A stretch of DNA of 64,000 nucleotides. Source: Dimorphilus gyrociliatus. Taxonomy: Eukaryota; Annelida; Polychaeta; Dinophilidae. Location: assembly GCA_904063045.1 (NCBI GenBank), contig CAJFCJ010000021.1, forward strand, positions 248,001 through 312,000, given 5' to 3'. Within the stretch, counting starts at the first letter, position 1, and each line of letters starts with the position of its first letter. Position numbers and translations under genes: made by a program. Shown here one piece after another: positions 12,801 to 25,135 of this stretch. The notes under the pieces are model-generated. The model saw only the letters and a list, made by a program, of their open reading frames with translations, ran no database searches and was not told the origin of the DNA.

Positions 12801-15800
12801 CAAATTACTATCAATCCATATGCTACATAAATATATAAATATATTATATGTCACATACTATATATAAATTTTATATACAATATTAGTGAATTGACAGATT
12901 CATTTCGTAATAGAGCATATAAATCACCTGTAATTCCGTCAAAACCATCGGTTTATATCATTTTTACTCTATAGATTCATAGAAAGATAGGTTCATTAAT
13001 ATTTTTTGAAATATCTTTCTTTTCCTATTATATCTATAGAAATTCTATGTTTTTGTATTCAGCCTCCTATTCTTGTTCTACACGTCACTGTTGTTGAGGC
13101 TAAGAATTTAGAAGCAAAGGATCCTGATGGCTTCAGCGACCCCTACTGTATGATAGGAATAGTGCCGGAGTCAAGTCAAAGTCAACCTTCAACACCTAAT
13201 AAATTGAACGTCCATCACACAACAAGCTTCCCGAACGATATAGAAGAAACTCCAAAAAGTCCTAGTAGAACAGGCTCCGCTCTCAAAAAATTTTCGCAAA
13301 GTTTCAAAAGGAAAAAACAAACGCAGACGGCTCGTGACCTCATACCAGCTAGGTTCATTAAGTGCACAATGGTCGTTAATAACTCTTTAAACCCTATCTG
13401 GAATGAGAAATTTCGATTGTAAGTATATTATATAATTATATACGAAAAGAATATTCTACTTAAACTTTCATATGAACTTAATATGTATTACTTGTAATAA
13501 TAGCAGACGCTATTCTGCAAATTCATTGTAGATATCGTATATGCGCTATATAACTTTTTATACCTTGCTTCCTTATTATATTTATAGTTTGGAAACAGAC
13601 TTAAATAGAGTTGTATTTTTCGATAGTTTTGTGACGATAAATCAATTTTTTATCTATTGAATATGGATATTTATTATTCTATATTTTAACTTGGTTCTTC
13701 CCAGTAAAGCAAAGTTTGTCTTAAACACTCTTTGTTTACTAAGACTTAACTGATAAAGCTTAAATAGAATCCTATCATTAAAAAAAATGATATTAAAGAA
13801 AAACAGAACATTAGTAGTTCTTTCTTAAGAGAATTCACCTGTGTTTTTCTTCCTAGACTTTCTAATTTCACTTTATCTCTCTGGCTATGTCTCTCTCTCT
13901 CTTCCTCTTCTTACCCTCTTTTATAAGAGAGTTTTTCATCCGAAAATTTAATGTCAGTTTCTATGCTGTCATTTAGAAAAGCAATTGAAAACTGATTATG
14001 GAAAGGTCACACAAATGAGACATAAGTTGAAATGATTTATTATTCTCTTTATATGCGATAAGAATTGTCAGTAAAAAGTTATGAGAAGAAGTATAAATGG
14101 AATCAAACTAATCAACGATAACAGCCAAGGAACTATAGAACCTCTTTATATAGCTAATCGTATGCACGTACTACTCCAATATTAAAAAACTATGATAACA
14201 ATATATACGCGAATAAAACTACCATAAAACAATCAAGATAGAGAAAAAGAGCTACAAATAACCTAGAGAGAAATGAACTAATTTTTGGACTATAAGAAAA
14301 TTTAACAAAGTCAATTTACAATTATTTAATACTTAGCTTTAAATGTTTTTCTCTTTAAGAATAATATTTAATAGGAAAGGTAATAAAAAGTCAAAAGAAG
14401 TGTAAGGCAGGGATAAAAATGAGAGACGGGATGCGAATTGCGAAGGAATAACGGGAAAAAATGAAGTAGATGCAGAAAACTAAAGAGATTGTAGGGGAAG
14501 GAGGTAATGTATAAAAATGGAAAGAAAAGAAGTTGAAGAAAAAAAACAGAAAAGAAAAATGAGAGTAAAAAGGAAAAGAAATCTCTTATTGGTATTAGAG
14601 AAATATGTAATGGCACGTATAAACATAAAGAAATGCACGAACTCGAACGTTACTGTAATTAGTGAAAATGTCATTGAGTTCGTTTCTCAAAATTTTTTTT
14701 TTGCTCGATTTTTTTTTCCAATATTTTATCTTTATCCTTGTCCTACTTTTTCATCTGCCTTATATTTAAATTTATATTTATATTATATAATAACTTTGTC
14801 CTTGTTTGAAAAATTTCGTTCTTTAACAAAAAGACAACAGCGAGTTAAACTTTTCTTACTTTAACTGGAAAGGGTTATATTTATAATTAAAGACAAAAAT
14901 GGATGGGTTTAAACTTAATGGAATAAAAATAAACTATAAATGGGGAAGAAAATCAGAAATTAGGAAAGGTAGCAGAAAGAAAAGTAAAAAAGTAACGAGA
15001 GAGAGAGAGAGGGAAGCAGAGAGACAGAGAGAGAGAGAGAGAGAGACTAAGTAAGATTTTGAAGAAAATCTTTACAGATGAGTCTCTTCCTCTAAAATAA
15101 TCGATAGAAAGCCATATTATTTTACATTTTTTGTTTACCTTCATTTACTAGATGTATACACATAAAATATGCACCTACTACATACGCAGTATACATGTAC
15201 TGTATATATATATATATACTGTATATATATATATATATTTATATATATACATATGTATATAATGTATACTTTATACTGCAGGTGCGTGTGTATATATATA
15301 TTGCGTGTGAGTGAACGTGTATCTACTACTTATGTGAACTTTTAACAACACCTTACATATTTGTACATGTAACTTTCAAGTACAATAAGATATTTTTCCC
15401 CTCATTTATCTAGTCCAAAATTTTCATCTCTCATTGGCTAATATTAGTATTTTTTTATTAAATTTAAAAAAATTGACTAAATGTTGAAGGTAATCATTAT
15501 TTAAATTATAAGGTAATTTCTTTTATTGGCGGAAATAAAAAAAGAGTGACAAAAGGTTATTAGAAGGAGGGAAAAAATTACTAATGAATAGAAAGAGTAT
15601 AGATGGATAGATTGAAAAAAAAGATAGAAAGAAAAAAAGAGAGGAATAAGTGATTGTAGTGTATTGTACACCTTGGCAACGCTAAACAATAGGACATCGT
15701 TGCGATATTGTTTAGATAGGTCGATGAATAATTTGTATATTTTTAATAGGTCAATAGCTAATGAAGCGTTTACGTTCTCAAAAAATCAATTAAAAACCGA

Positions 15801-18800
15801 AATGTTTTCATCCAATTACCCATAAACTAATGAAGAATTTAGAAATATTCATACTTTAATCATAACTCTATAAGTGTGATGATATTCTAATGATAATCAT
15901 AAGAAAATTGCAAATATATCTATTATGCAATCGATTACAATGACTAATTAATATAAATATTCTCAAAGTTTTTTTAACAAGAGAATATTCTATGGAAAGA
16001 AAGATTTGAAAAAATGAAATTAAAAGACAACACCTGGTTTAATTAATCAGTTAAAATTAATACGAAAAGTAAAGGAATTCTTAATTTTTCGCTAATAAAT
16101 TATTCAAAATGATTATAAAAAAATGTTGTTTACGCTTTTATTAATTTCTATTTCATATACTTGTTACCTTAACAGTGATGTTTGTGATATTGAACACGAT
16201 AAGCTTCATTTGGATATATGGGATCATGATGACGATGCTTCCGTATTAGATGCCGCTAAGAAGTTGAACGAGGTGATAAAATTGTTTTTTAAGATATTTA
16301 CTTGTTATTTATAATCCTCCCAGTCAATACAATGCGTTGAGATTTAATGAAAAGATATATCTTTAAAACAAAAACAATAATAATAGGGCAGTAATTATTT
16401 ATCATAAACCTCCCGGCGAGATTAATTTTTAATCATTATTAAGGATCGATAAGCTATAACCTCTTAAATTGGTTTAGTATATCATATAATTTATATCTAC
16501 AAATATTCATAATTTAATATTAGCATCCATTTTTATATTTTAGTATGATTAGAGACAATGTAAACCTTAATTATGATTAATTAAAATATTAAAACAAATC
16601 TACTTTATATCGATTCCATTGTTATCTATGAATTTATGAATATTAATAAACTATATAAAATAATACTACATCTCAATCTACCTTCTCTTAATATCTCCAT
16701 TTGTCCTTATTCCAGCGATGTATAGTTTTTATATGACTAATATAGCACTCTATAAAAATAACGAATGGAATCAAAAATGCGTTGTTATATACATTTGTGT
16801 ATGTACTTTATATATATATATGTTACCTTTAAGACAAGAAAATTTTACGATATTAGCATCTTCTACCTATTTCTTTTTTGTTCTCTTTAAGGTTTCTGGT
16901 TTAAAAGGTCTTGGAAGATATTTTAAACAAGTTGCCCAGTCGGCGAGAACTAGTTCTTCTGGAAATGTTGACGATTTTCTCGGTTCGGTTAACATTCGAT
17001 TAAGCGTAAGATCTTTAATACAAATAATAAAAAAAGTTTTAATATTTGATAGTCTTTTTTATACATATATACTTTAATTGTCGGCTGTAGGAACTACCAT
17101 CTAAGGAGATTGATCAATGGTACGAACTAGAAGGTCGCAGCTCTAGGTCAAATGTAGAAGGTTACATTCGACTTAGACTAAGCTTAGCTACAAGAGAAGA
17201 TAAAGGAGTTTCTGAAGAAGATAATCAAACTGACGTTAGACAGCACGAGGATCTTCTCTGTGTTTTCATTGAACATGAACTAGAGGAAGAACAAACAAGA
17301 TACGGCACAAAAACTAACTGGAAAGGCACTTTAACGACAACTGCAGAAAATATTCTCCATCAACACGCTGTTCAAGGAGATATTAGTGATGCTCAACAAA
17401 CAATTTGCAGGTATATTTAAAATACTAAATTGATAATTAAGATTCGCTACAGAAAAGAGATAAGGAAAGTACAACAAAAGTGAATAATTAATAAAATTCC
17501 CCATTCTTACTCTTGATACGTTTACAATCGTCACATTACAATATTTACAGTACACTCTTATATAGATACACAGCATATACTTAAACAATGGAAACAAACT
17601 AGATAAACATTTAGTCAGTAAAATAGGACAAACGCCGAACCTTTGTTGAGGTCTGGTGAATGAAGAAACTAAATTTCTACTACGAAAAAAAAGTATAGAA
17701 TTAATTAAGAGAAATTGTTAAAATTAGTGGAAAATTTTCAATCATGACAAGTAATCGAATGGTAAATTGATAATTTCCTCCAGATTTCTACTTATCCTAC
17801 TTTTATATATGAAAAGAAATACTAATTTCAGAGGATACGTATAAAATATTAACTATACTAAAATATATAAATACTATGTACATGATAGACTATAACAGAG
17901 AGTTTAAAAAGTACAAAATAAGAAGTAACTAATACGTATGTATTAATTAAGGATTACTAGTTTGTATGTCTCATTAGTTTCGTCCAACATGCTAATTAGA
18001 CAAAGAGCAAGAGAAAAGTGATAGTTATAAAGATGATTATCTAAATTTAAAAGTAAAAAGTATATATTGAATAGAAGATATATGGTATTATCATATAAAC
18101 GCTGTATATTTAATTGGTTATTCTACATTATAATTAAATGATTGATATTTATCTCATCACAATAAAGATAATGGGTTTAAAATATACTCAAATTCTAATA
18201 AGTTAACATTGTATTGATGCATTCATTAACATCTGAGAAGACAAACTCTTACTATTTTTATAATCTCTGTAATTCTAGTCTCCTTTTAAGGTAAAAAATA
18301 TACATAGATAATTTATTTATAAACCCCAAGCAATAAATGAATTTTATTACTCAATGAATAAGTTTACTTATCTTATCGATCAAGAGTCTTCCCTTTCTTG
18401 TTTATGGGAACATATGCACATTTAGTTAAAAACGATTTTAAAGTGATCTAGAAAAAAACGCCTTGGGCGTCATTAAATCACGAACTTATAGAATTTATAG
18501 CTCCTAATTTCTGAGGGAAAATGAAAGAGTATTAAGTAAAATAAATGTATAAGCTTTCTCTCGTTGTCTCATATATAATATCGATTTTCACCAGATGGCT
18601 AGCTTATTCGAAGAAGTTTATGCTTCATTCATTTGATTGGGAAGTTCTTTTTGGAATTTTGGACCTAGTTGATAAACAAGTACCACCGAATACATTATCA
18701 AGAATAGAAGAACAATCAATAGGCGAATCTTTTGATAACTTTCTGGAATGGTGTATGCAGTTAGCCCACGAGCAAAGGATAGTTTTTCCCTCTAATAGCA

Positions 18801-21800
18801 GGATAGCTAGAGATCGATTGGAGTTAATGTTGCAGTGTATGAACAGGCTGACAATCATGCCAATTTTTAAAAGGTGCTGTCCGTTTCGAAGAGATTTAAA
18901 GTCTCAATTAACAGCAACACTTAAGGTTAGTTCAGGTGTAAATTTTTCCTTTATAAGTTTATTAGCCCAACACTTTCATCTATTACCCTTTAATCCCGAT
19001 CTCGGCTTCTCTCTGAACAACTCTCTATCTTTCTCTCTACCTTCTCCTTATTAAAACTAAATAAGCACTTCAAAATAATCAGTTTACTTTAAGTATTGAT
19101 GTATATCTCTAATGGTAACATACCCTAAGGGGAAGTCAAAGCTCAAAGAATTTTTCCTCTATTAATCGACATTTTTCTTATGGAAAAGTTGTTTATGTCT
19201 ATCTTCATTTATATATGTTACTCGCGCGTGTTACATTTTGCACCTAATGGTCGTTACATTCATCTTAAATGTCAGATTAAAATGGGTATTATAGGATTCA
19301 AGCACGTCAAAAATAGATATCGCATACATTTTTAAATATCCCCTTGATTTTAAAGTAATATAGTTAGTAGTAATTAGAAAAGAAGAAACGCTTTTTGTAA
19401 CGCTTTTTTTCTAAAAATATTTTAAGTTGCGTCTGTTTTAGATATTTTTTTGCAAACTTAAGCAAAACTCAATTTCGTTTGTTCTTTTAGTGAAATTCTA
19501 ATATATTCTCGAGATATTGAATATGATAAAAATTAATGAATCTTGAGATCAAACAAATGGAAATATAATATAATTTTTATATAACAATCTCTTAATTATG
19601 CTAACAGAATACCTTTTAAATAATATAAGGTGTAGAAAAATGAAATTCCCTGAAAAGTTAATTAAACAAAGGAAACCTCTTAAGCAAACATAGTGCAAAT
19701 TTAGTTCTGTGAAGGGTGACGCCCAGTCTAATTTGATCGCACTAGAAATTTTATTCCCAAATAACTTTCCTTTTTTCCTTTTTTCTTAATCTTATGAGAA
19801 TACTGTAAATTGAAATTAGAATGCTAAACTGAATCTTTCATCCCGAATACAGAGATCAGCCGCCGATCAGTATGAAAAGTTTGCAGAGAAAGCAAGACGT
19901 TTGGAGGCAAAGACCTGCATTGATGATGCTATATTACTGGCTCTCACCGAACTTACTCACGCCGTCACTGCAGATTTGAGGGCTTCTCTCCTGCATTACG
20001 AACCAATTTACGCGGGGAGTATTAACGTCCACTACGTTCCTTCTATTTACCGCCATGCTGATAAGACTGTAAGACGGCTTTATTTTTTTTTTCATTCATT
20101 ATTTTATTTATTTTAATTGCCGTTTTTTCTCTGCAGCTGGCCGAAGATGTCAGGAAATTGGCGGTTTTTATTAAAGTCTTGGATGAAGAGGCCACAATTG
20201 AACCTACAACAAGAGTTTTCGAATTCTACCTGGCACTGCGAGACTTTATCGGGTTGAATGATGAATTGGGAGAGAAAATTGAAGATGACGGCTGCGTAAG
20301 ATCTTTGCAAACACTATTTAGGGGAGCTACTCAAAAGTGGCTCGAGATGGCTAGAGAAAGGTTAATGAGACGTATAACAAAAGCAGTTGAAGTGGAACGC
20401 ACAAAACAGGAGGATGGCATCACGCTAGCGTCATCGGCTCTTGATGTTTCTTCTTGTATAACTCAAATAATCGAATTTTGGCAACAGCTTGATTGGCCAG
20501 ATAAATCAGCCATTTCCCAGCTTCTCACCAAATTGACCGATGATGTGTGTCAAAGCACAGTCTATTATTCAGATGTTGTGCATGATAACCTCAAACGACA
20601 AGGTTTCTTTGAAGGACGCTGCGGTGAAGAAGCGTGTGTAGTTACTCTGAATAACTTGGAACACGTACGGCGTTGTATCAGACCCCTCTCACATGACCTG
20701 AAGTTTGCAGAGGTTGCAAAAGCAGTCGACGGTGAACATGGTGACAGGGCCGGTCGCCAAACGAGAGCAAGATTAAATCAAATAGTACGCACCGCTGAAG
20801 AAGATATTGCAAAACGTCTTACGCAAATTGTCGATACAATTGCAGATAGAACTAGAGTGGAAATGAACAATCATATCTTTCATTTATGTTGGGCACCTAG
20901 CTCCGTTAAGGCATCGGATGCTATAAGCCCGTTGATGAACTTTCTAGACTCGTATCTTTTAAACATGAATCAGAGTCTGTATAGAACAAACCTGGATAGG
21001 GTTTTAACGGCCGTTTGGAATACACTTCTGGATTTGCTCAGGGAGGCTTCAAAAAGTGATGATGTTAGAGAAACAGTCTACTTTGAGCGTCTCAGAGACG
21101 CCCTGCAGATTCTCTCTGATTTTTTCCACGTAGAAGGAAGAGGATTACCAATAGACGTTGTTGAAAGTGAATCCTATAAGAGTCTACTAGCTCAAGTTGA
21201 TCTTTCTGCATCCACAACTTACCAAATAATTGAACGCTACTTTAAGGACAAAATGGAGGAGCAAGCTGCTTCGAAAAGTCTGCAGAGTTTTGGAACTTTA
21301 ACTACCCGCGTTTATTATAACGCCGATGCTCGTATAATTCAAGTAGAAGTTTTAAACGCTTCTAATATAATTGCTTTAGATTCAAATGGATTATCCGATC
21401 CATTCGTCGAAATTCAATTAGAACCTCAGCACTTATTTCCTCAGCAACCAGTTCACAAAACAAAAATTATTAGGAATAGTCTGCATCCAGTGTTCGAGGA
21501 GAGTTTTGAATTTGATAACGTTTCACTAGATCAATGCCGCCATCAAGCAGCATCTGTTCATTTTACGGTTATGGATCACGATTTTATGATGGCTAATGAT
21601 TTCGCGGGTGAATTATTTGTTAGATTAGCTGAAGTTCCAGGGGCTAAATTGGGCGATCACGTCCCTGGTGTTTCTTCACTAAATCCTCATACATCACCCC
21701 TTACTCAACCTCGTAAAGAGAGTAAATCTGCTATAGCCTTATCTACTCTTAACGATAGATCAAGCTGGGATAAACAAGCAGCGGCATTCGTAAAAAGACA

Positions 21801-21828
21801 TAAACACTCTGCTACTTGGCTTTTATAA
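7368..21828 (+). CDS. BAIAP3: BAIAP3 / UNC13D (Munc13-4) family protein
   Basis: Nine exons join in phase: 7368-7483, 8767-9088, 13063-13418, 16176-16272, 16892-17005, 17091-17410, 18595-18925, 19853-20068 and 20137-21828, giving 1187 aa. The order is an N-terminal region ([15 protein letters not shown] near residue 99), C2A (about 147-330) with DPDGFSDPY and DIWDHDDD acidic loops, a helical MUN/MHD region (about 440-960), and C2B (about 1010-1135) with [10 protein letters not shown] and [10 protein letters not shown] loops. This C2-MUN-C2 layout, without a C1 domain, is that of Munc13-4/BAIAP3, which tethers and primes dense-core or secretory granules with Ca2+, phospholipid and SNAREs. C2A holds a Ser/Lys-rich loop of about 55 residues. 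Intron 2 is about 4 kb while the last is 68 nt. Family certain; the choice between BAIAP3 and UNC13D needs a tree. Confidence 0.93.
9857..9889. repeat. (TA)n microsatellite in BAIAP3 intron 2
   Basis: About 16 tandem TA units, flanked by further partly palindromic TATA/ACTATA sequence. Confidence 0.9.
12660..12691. repeat. (TTAA)n microsatellite
   Basis: About eight tandem copies of TTAA/TAAT lie within intron 2 of the BAIAP3-like gene. Confidence 0.9.
14998..15046. repeat. (GA)n compound microsatellite
   Basis: Two GA runs interrupted by a short GGAAGCAGAGAGACAG segment, in intron 3 of the BAIAP3-like gene. Confidence 0.9.
15192..15290. repeat. TA-rich palindromic repeat with TACTGTA units
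   Basis: Two ACTGTATATATA blocks lie in a row and run into TA repeats and CATATG/GTATAC palindromes. It can fold on itself in single strand. It is in intron 3 of the BAIAP3-like gene. Confidence 0.7.
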
Positions 21829-23159
21829 AACTCTTCTATTTTCTTCCTCTAAGAAAAGACGTTGTTTCTCAACATTTAGATTTTTCTCCACAAGTAACCT
21901 TTTGGAAATTTTCAAGAAAATCCCCTCACAACATCACAACATGATAGTTGTTTCTTTGTTTCCCCTTTTTTAATTTGTTTTTTTTCTTTTTTTTTACAAT
22001 CTCAAACAGAATAATGCTTGCTCTTGTTCCAGGAGGAAACGCTTTTACTGTAGCGTCTCTAATTTAGAAAAGAAAACAGTCTTGGCTGACAATTTTGACT
22101 GTATCATTCACTTTCTCCTTTACTTAGTACAAAAACTTTTTTATTTAATAGACATAGCGTTTACTTCATTTATTACCATTAAAAATAATACTAGTAACAC
22201 TAACAATAATAATAACAATATCAACATATTAATATAAGACTAATAGTAGAAATTAATGGGATAAAAAGACTTGTATATCTTCTCTATACTATCCATTTCT
22301 CTCTCTCCGCCTATTTAAAACTCTTTAAGTCGGTTTTTACCTCTTAATTTCACTGTTTCCTGCTTTTTTCTCCGCTTTTTCCTTCTTTCCCTTTCGTTTT
22401 CCCACTACTATCATAAACTATGACGTGAAGATAGAAAAGTGAAAAAAATCTATATTTAATACCATACACTGAAAAACTTTTAGTTTGGGAACAATTATAT
22501 AAATGGACGCTACCGTATTTGCCATACGGTATTAATATTCAGCGATCTGATTACTCTAAGGAGCCATGCTGAATTTTCTGTATTTTTTCTTTCTATTTGT
22601 TTTATCGCTTTATTCTTTGCCCAACTCGAAAACTTTCTTTGCATATCATTCATTTCACCACTTCATTAATTAAATCGAAATAGCCTGATAAAGACTTCTA
22701 TTTAAAGGATTTCTTTAGTCCTTTATCGTTAAAACTCTCTTAATACGTTTGACTATGTTAAAGCAACAGGAAATTGGACAGGTCTAACCTCCAACTCTCT
22801 ATAATTATCACCCATTCCCACTCCTTCTCATCTCCTAATGCTATCTGTTTACCTATATATTTTTAATATCGTTAAATAGGATGATTCTACCTCTCTGTTT
22901 AAATTAGTATGCGTTTAAGGCAAATAACATCATAAAGAGAAATGCAAAGTATCAACTAAAATCTCGTGTTTATTCTTTAAACAAAGAAAAGATGAAAAGT
23001 GTTGTTAGTGCTCATCAGACTTTGTTAAAAAGAAGTAGACTTCCAGATTCGGTTACTTTAGAACAATCTTTCCCTATAAACGTGTGCATTTATAGCCCAA
23101 ACATTGTTTAATGCTCCAAATGCTAGTCACGAATTTTATAATTTTCTGCTAGAGCTTTA

Positions 23160-23167
23160 TGACGTCA
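23160..23167. promoter_or_regulatory. perfect CRE palindrome (TGACGTCA)
   Basis: An exact CREB/ATF consensus octamer, isolated in intergenic DNA and about 1.3 kb past the BAIAP3-like stop. Function is inferred from the motif only. Confidence 0.3.
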
Positions 23168-23635
23168 CAGGTTAAATACTAGTAAAACGATGTAAGGAGT
23201 AAATATTAAGGTGACAAAACTTCTTTCTCTTGTATAATTAGACAGGTGTAAAGAATTATATAACGACAACGGTCAGTTTTATTCTCAACTCTTAGATATT
23301 ACCGCTCTACTGCTTTTACTGTTTTATCCAAACGAATATTCTCAATCATACGGAACAGGTTAATCGCTTCGCTAAATATTGTGGCTGTGATATAAAGATA
23401 CATAAGTAACTTTGACCATATATTCATAAAAGCGTAACTTGTTAAAGCCTACTTATCGGATAGATGATCAGATCCAAATAAATGAATATACTCTACACAA
23501 TAGTATTTTTACTATGCTTTCATTTATAAACACACACGTATGGAACGTGTATTGTTTTTTTGTAGATACAGATTATTTGACGTAGACTAGAGATTGTTGA
23601 TTAAAACCTGATAATAAGTTGCCGGTGCAAACCTG

Positions 23636-23662
23636 TCCTCTCTCCCTCTCTCTCTCTCTCTG

Positions 23663-23694
<32 letters not shown>
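23636..23694. repeat. (CT)n compound microsatellite
   Basis: Several CT runs broken by single G and A changes, about 60 bases in all. Confidence 0.9.
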
Positions 23695-25135
23695 AACATA
23701 ATAGACAGAATAAAAAGAGGAAAGAAGAGAGGTGTTATAATAGTTTTATATACTAAGAAATGTTGTGGGTTAGTTGTACACGCTATAATTACTATAAAAT
23801 ACTCGAATAAATAAACAATCCATCACTCTTTGTACCATCGGTTCCCTTTATGAATAATCCTTATTTTCTCGTATTAACAATTAATTCAAGAATAGTTTTC
23901 AACTACTATAACGTCCTTTACTCTTAGTTAGGTAATGTAATATCGTCACAATAGATGGCGCATAGTAGTGATACTTTTTTCGTGAAGCTAACGCAATTAC
24001 GACATCTATCTAGTATAAAACAAGTCGAATATATAGTATTAACAATAAAAATCAACAGGAAACCTTTTAATCGCCAATAAAAAGCTGAATTTTTCTATTC
24101 TCCTATCTTAATTTCTCTTATCTGCAACTACTTTTTAATTAAAGATTAACGATTTTAAAAGTTATGATATATGATATTAAATATAATCCATAAATCTAAA
24201 TTATTCTCATACTAGTTAATACTTATTCATGATATTCACTTTTTGTTTCTTTATTAGCTTAACGAATAAAATATACAATAAATTTTCCCTATAAAGTTTA
24301 TATTAATTACAATCCTATGAATATTTATATAAATTGCATTGAATTTCAAATTTCGATTTTTTTTTATCTCTCCTCGGCTTTTAACTTGAATTACTAACAA
24401 AAATTACAACAATAATAAATATAAAAGAAGAGTATTGAAACCTTTAAAGGTAACAATTTAATTGAATAACTAAACAATACCCTTTTGTATGTAGGCGAAG
24501 GTCAAAGTCATATGCAGTATATGGATAAATCTAAAATCTAACTTTCATCTAAGTATCTATCTAAACTAATAGAAAATAAATAACTGTAAAGGTTTTATTG
24601 GTATTGATTGTTTATTTCTTTAAATTTACATATATATATATATATATTCATACAAAACTGGAAGAGAAATATGAAATATATCAATATAAAGAGATATAAC
24701 GACAGAAGCAGAGAGATAGAGAGAAAGATTAGATAGACAAAAAGATATTTATAAAAGAACTAACTTTGAAAAAAGTTTCTATTTTCTTAGTCTGATTTTT
24801 TTTGTTTTCATTAATTGTAAAAAAATGAAAGGCTTTTAAAAACTTTTACTAAGTTTCGAAGAGTTCTTTTATTTGTTAATTTACCAATTAAATACTAAAT
24901 TTTTTATCTAAAGTAACTTGTAAAAATATGTACATTGTATTAATAAATAAAGGGAATTCAAAGAAGTATATATATATCAATATGAAAACTAACTTAGCTA
25001 TTAATCAAATTTGTTTTATAATTTCTTTTAATTAACCTAAATGTTTGATTGGTTAATTATTATTTATAAACTCCTTTGTTAGCTATTTTTGTTAACTTCT
25101 ACGTTGCATATAATGATTAGAGTTTTCAATTGATA

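Larger units (their letters stand above)
9089..13062 (+). other. large intron 2 of the BAIAP3-like gene
   Basis: This 3.97-kb intron separates the N-terminal exon from the C2A exon. It has a GTAAGC donor and a TATTCAG acceptor. It contains (TA)n near 9857-9889, (GA)n near 11474-11498 and a perfect TTAA tetranucleotide run near 12660-12691. The small open frames inside it (for example near 10157-10354 and 12023-12211) are low-complexity and I see no nested gene. Confidence 0.7.
21829..25135. other. noncoding intergenic region
   Basis: This 3.3-kb stretch lies between the stop of the BAIAP3-like gene and the stop of the minus-strand ANKDD1-like gene, so the two genes are tail to tail. No coding frame is convincing. 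It holds pyrimidine-rich DNA just after 21828 (probable 3' UTR), a perfect CRE palindrome at 23160-23167, a compound (CT)n repeat near 23636-23694, an AGATGGCGC motif at 23953-23961 and a (TA)n run near 24629-24648. Confidence 0.6.

Noticed and set aside
15192-15230. CTGTATATATATACAG-like sequence resembling a bacterial LexA (SOS) box
   Set aside because: The window is clearly animal DNA with introns. The match comes from (TA)n repeats flanked by ACTGT/ACAGT.
18625-18858. 77-aa minus-strand ORF inside the BAIAP3-like gene
   Set aside because: Shadow of exon 7, which is supported on the + strand by domain content and splice phase.
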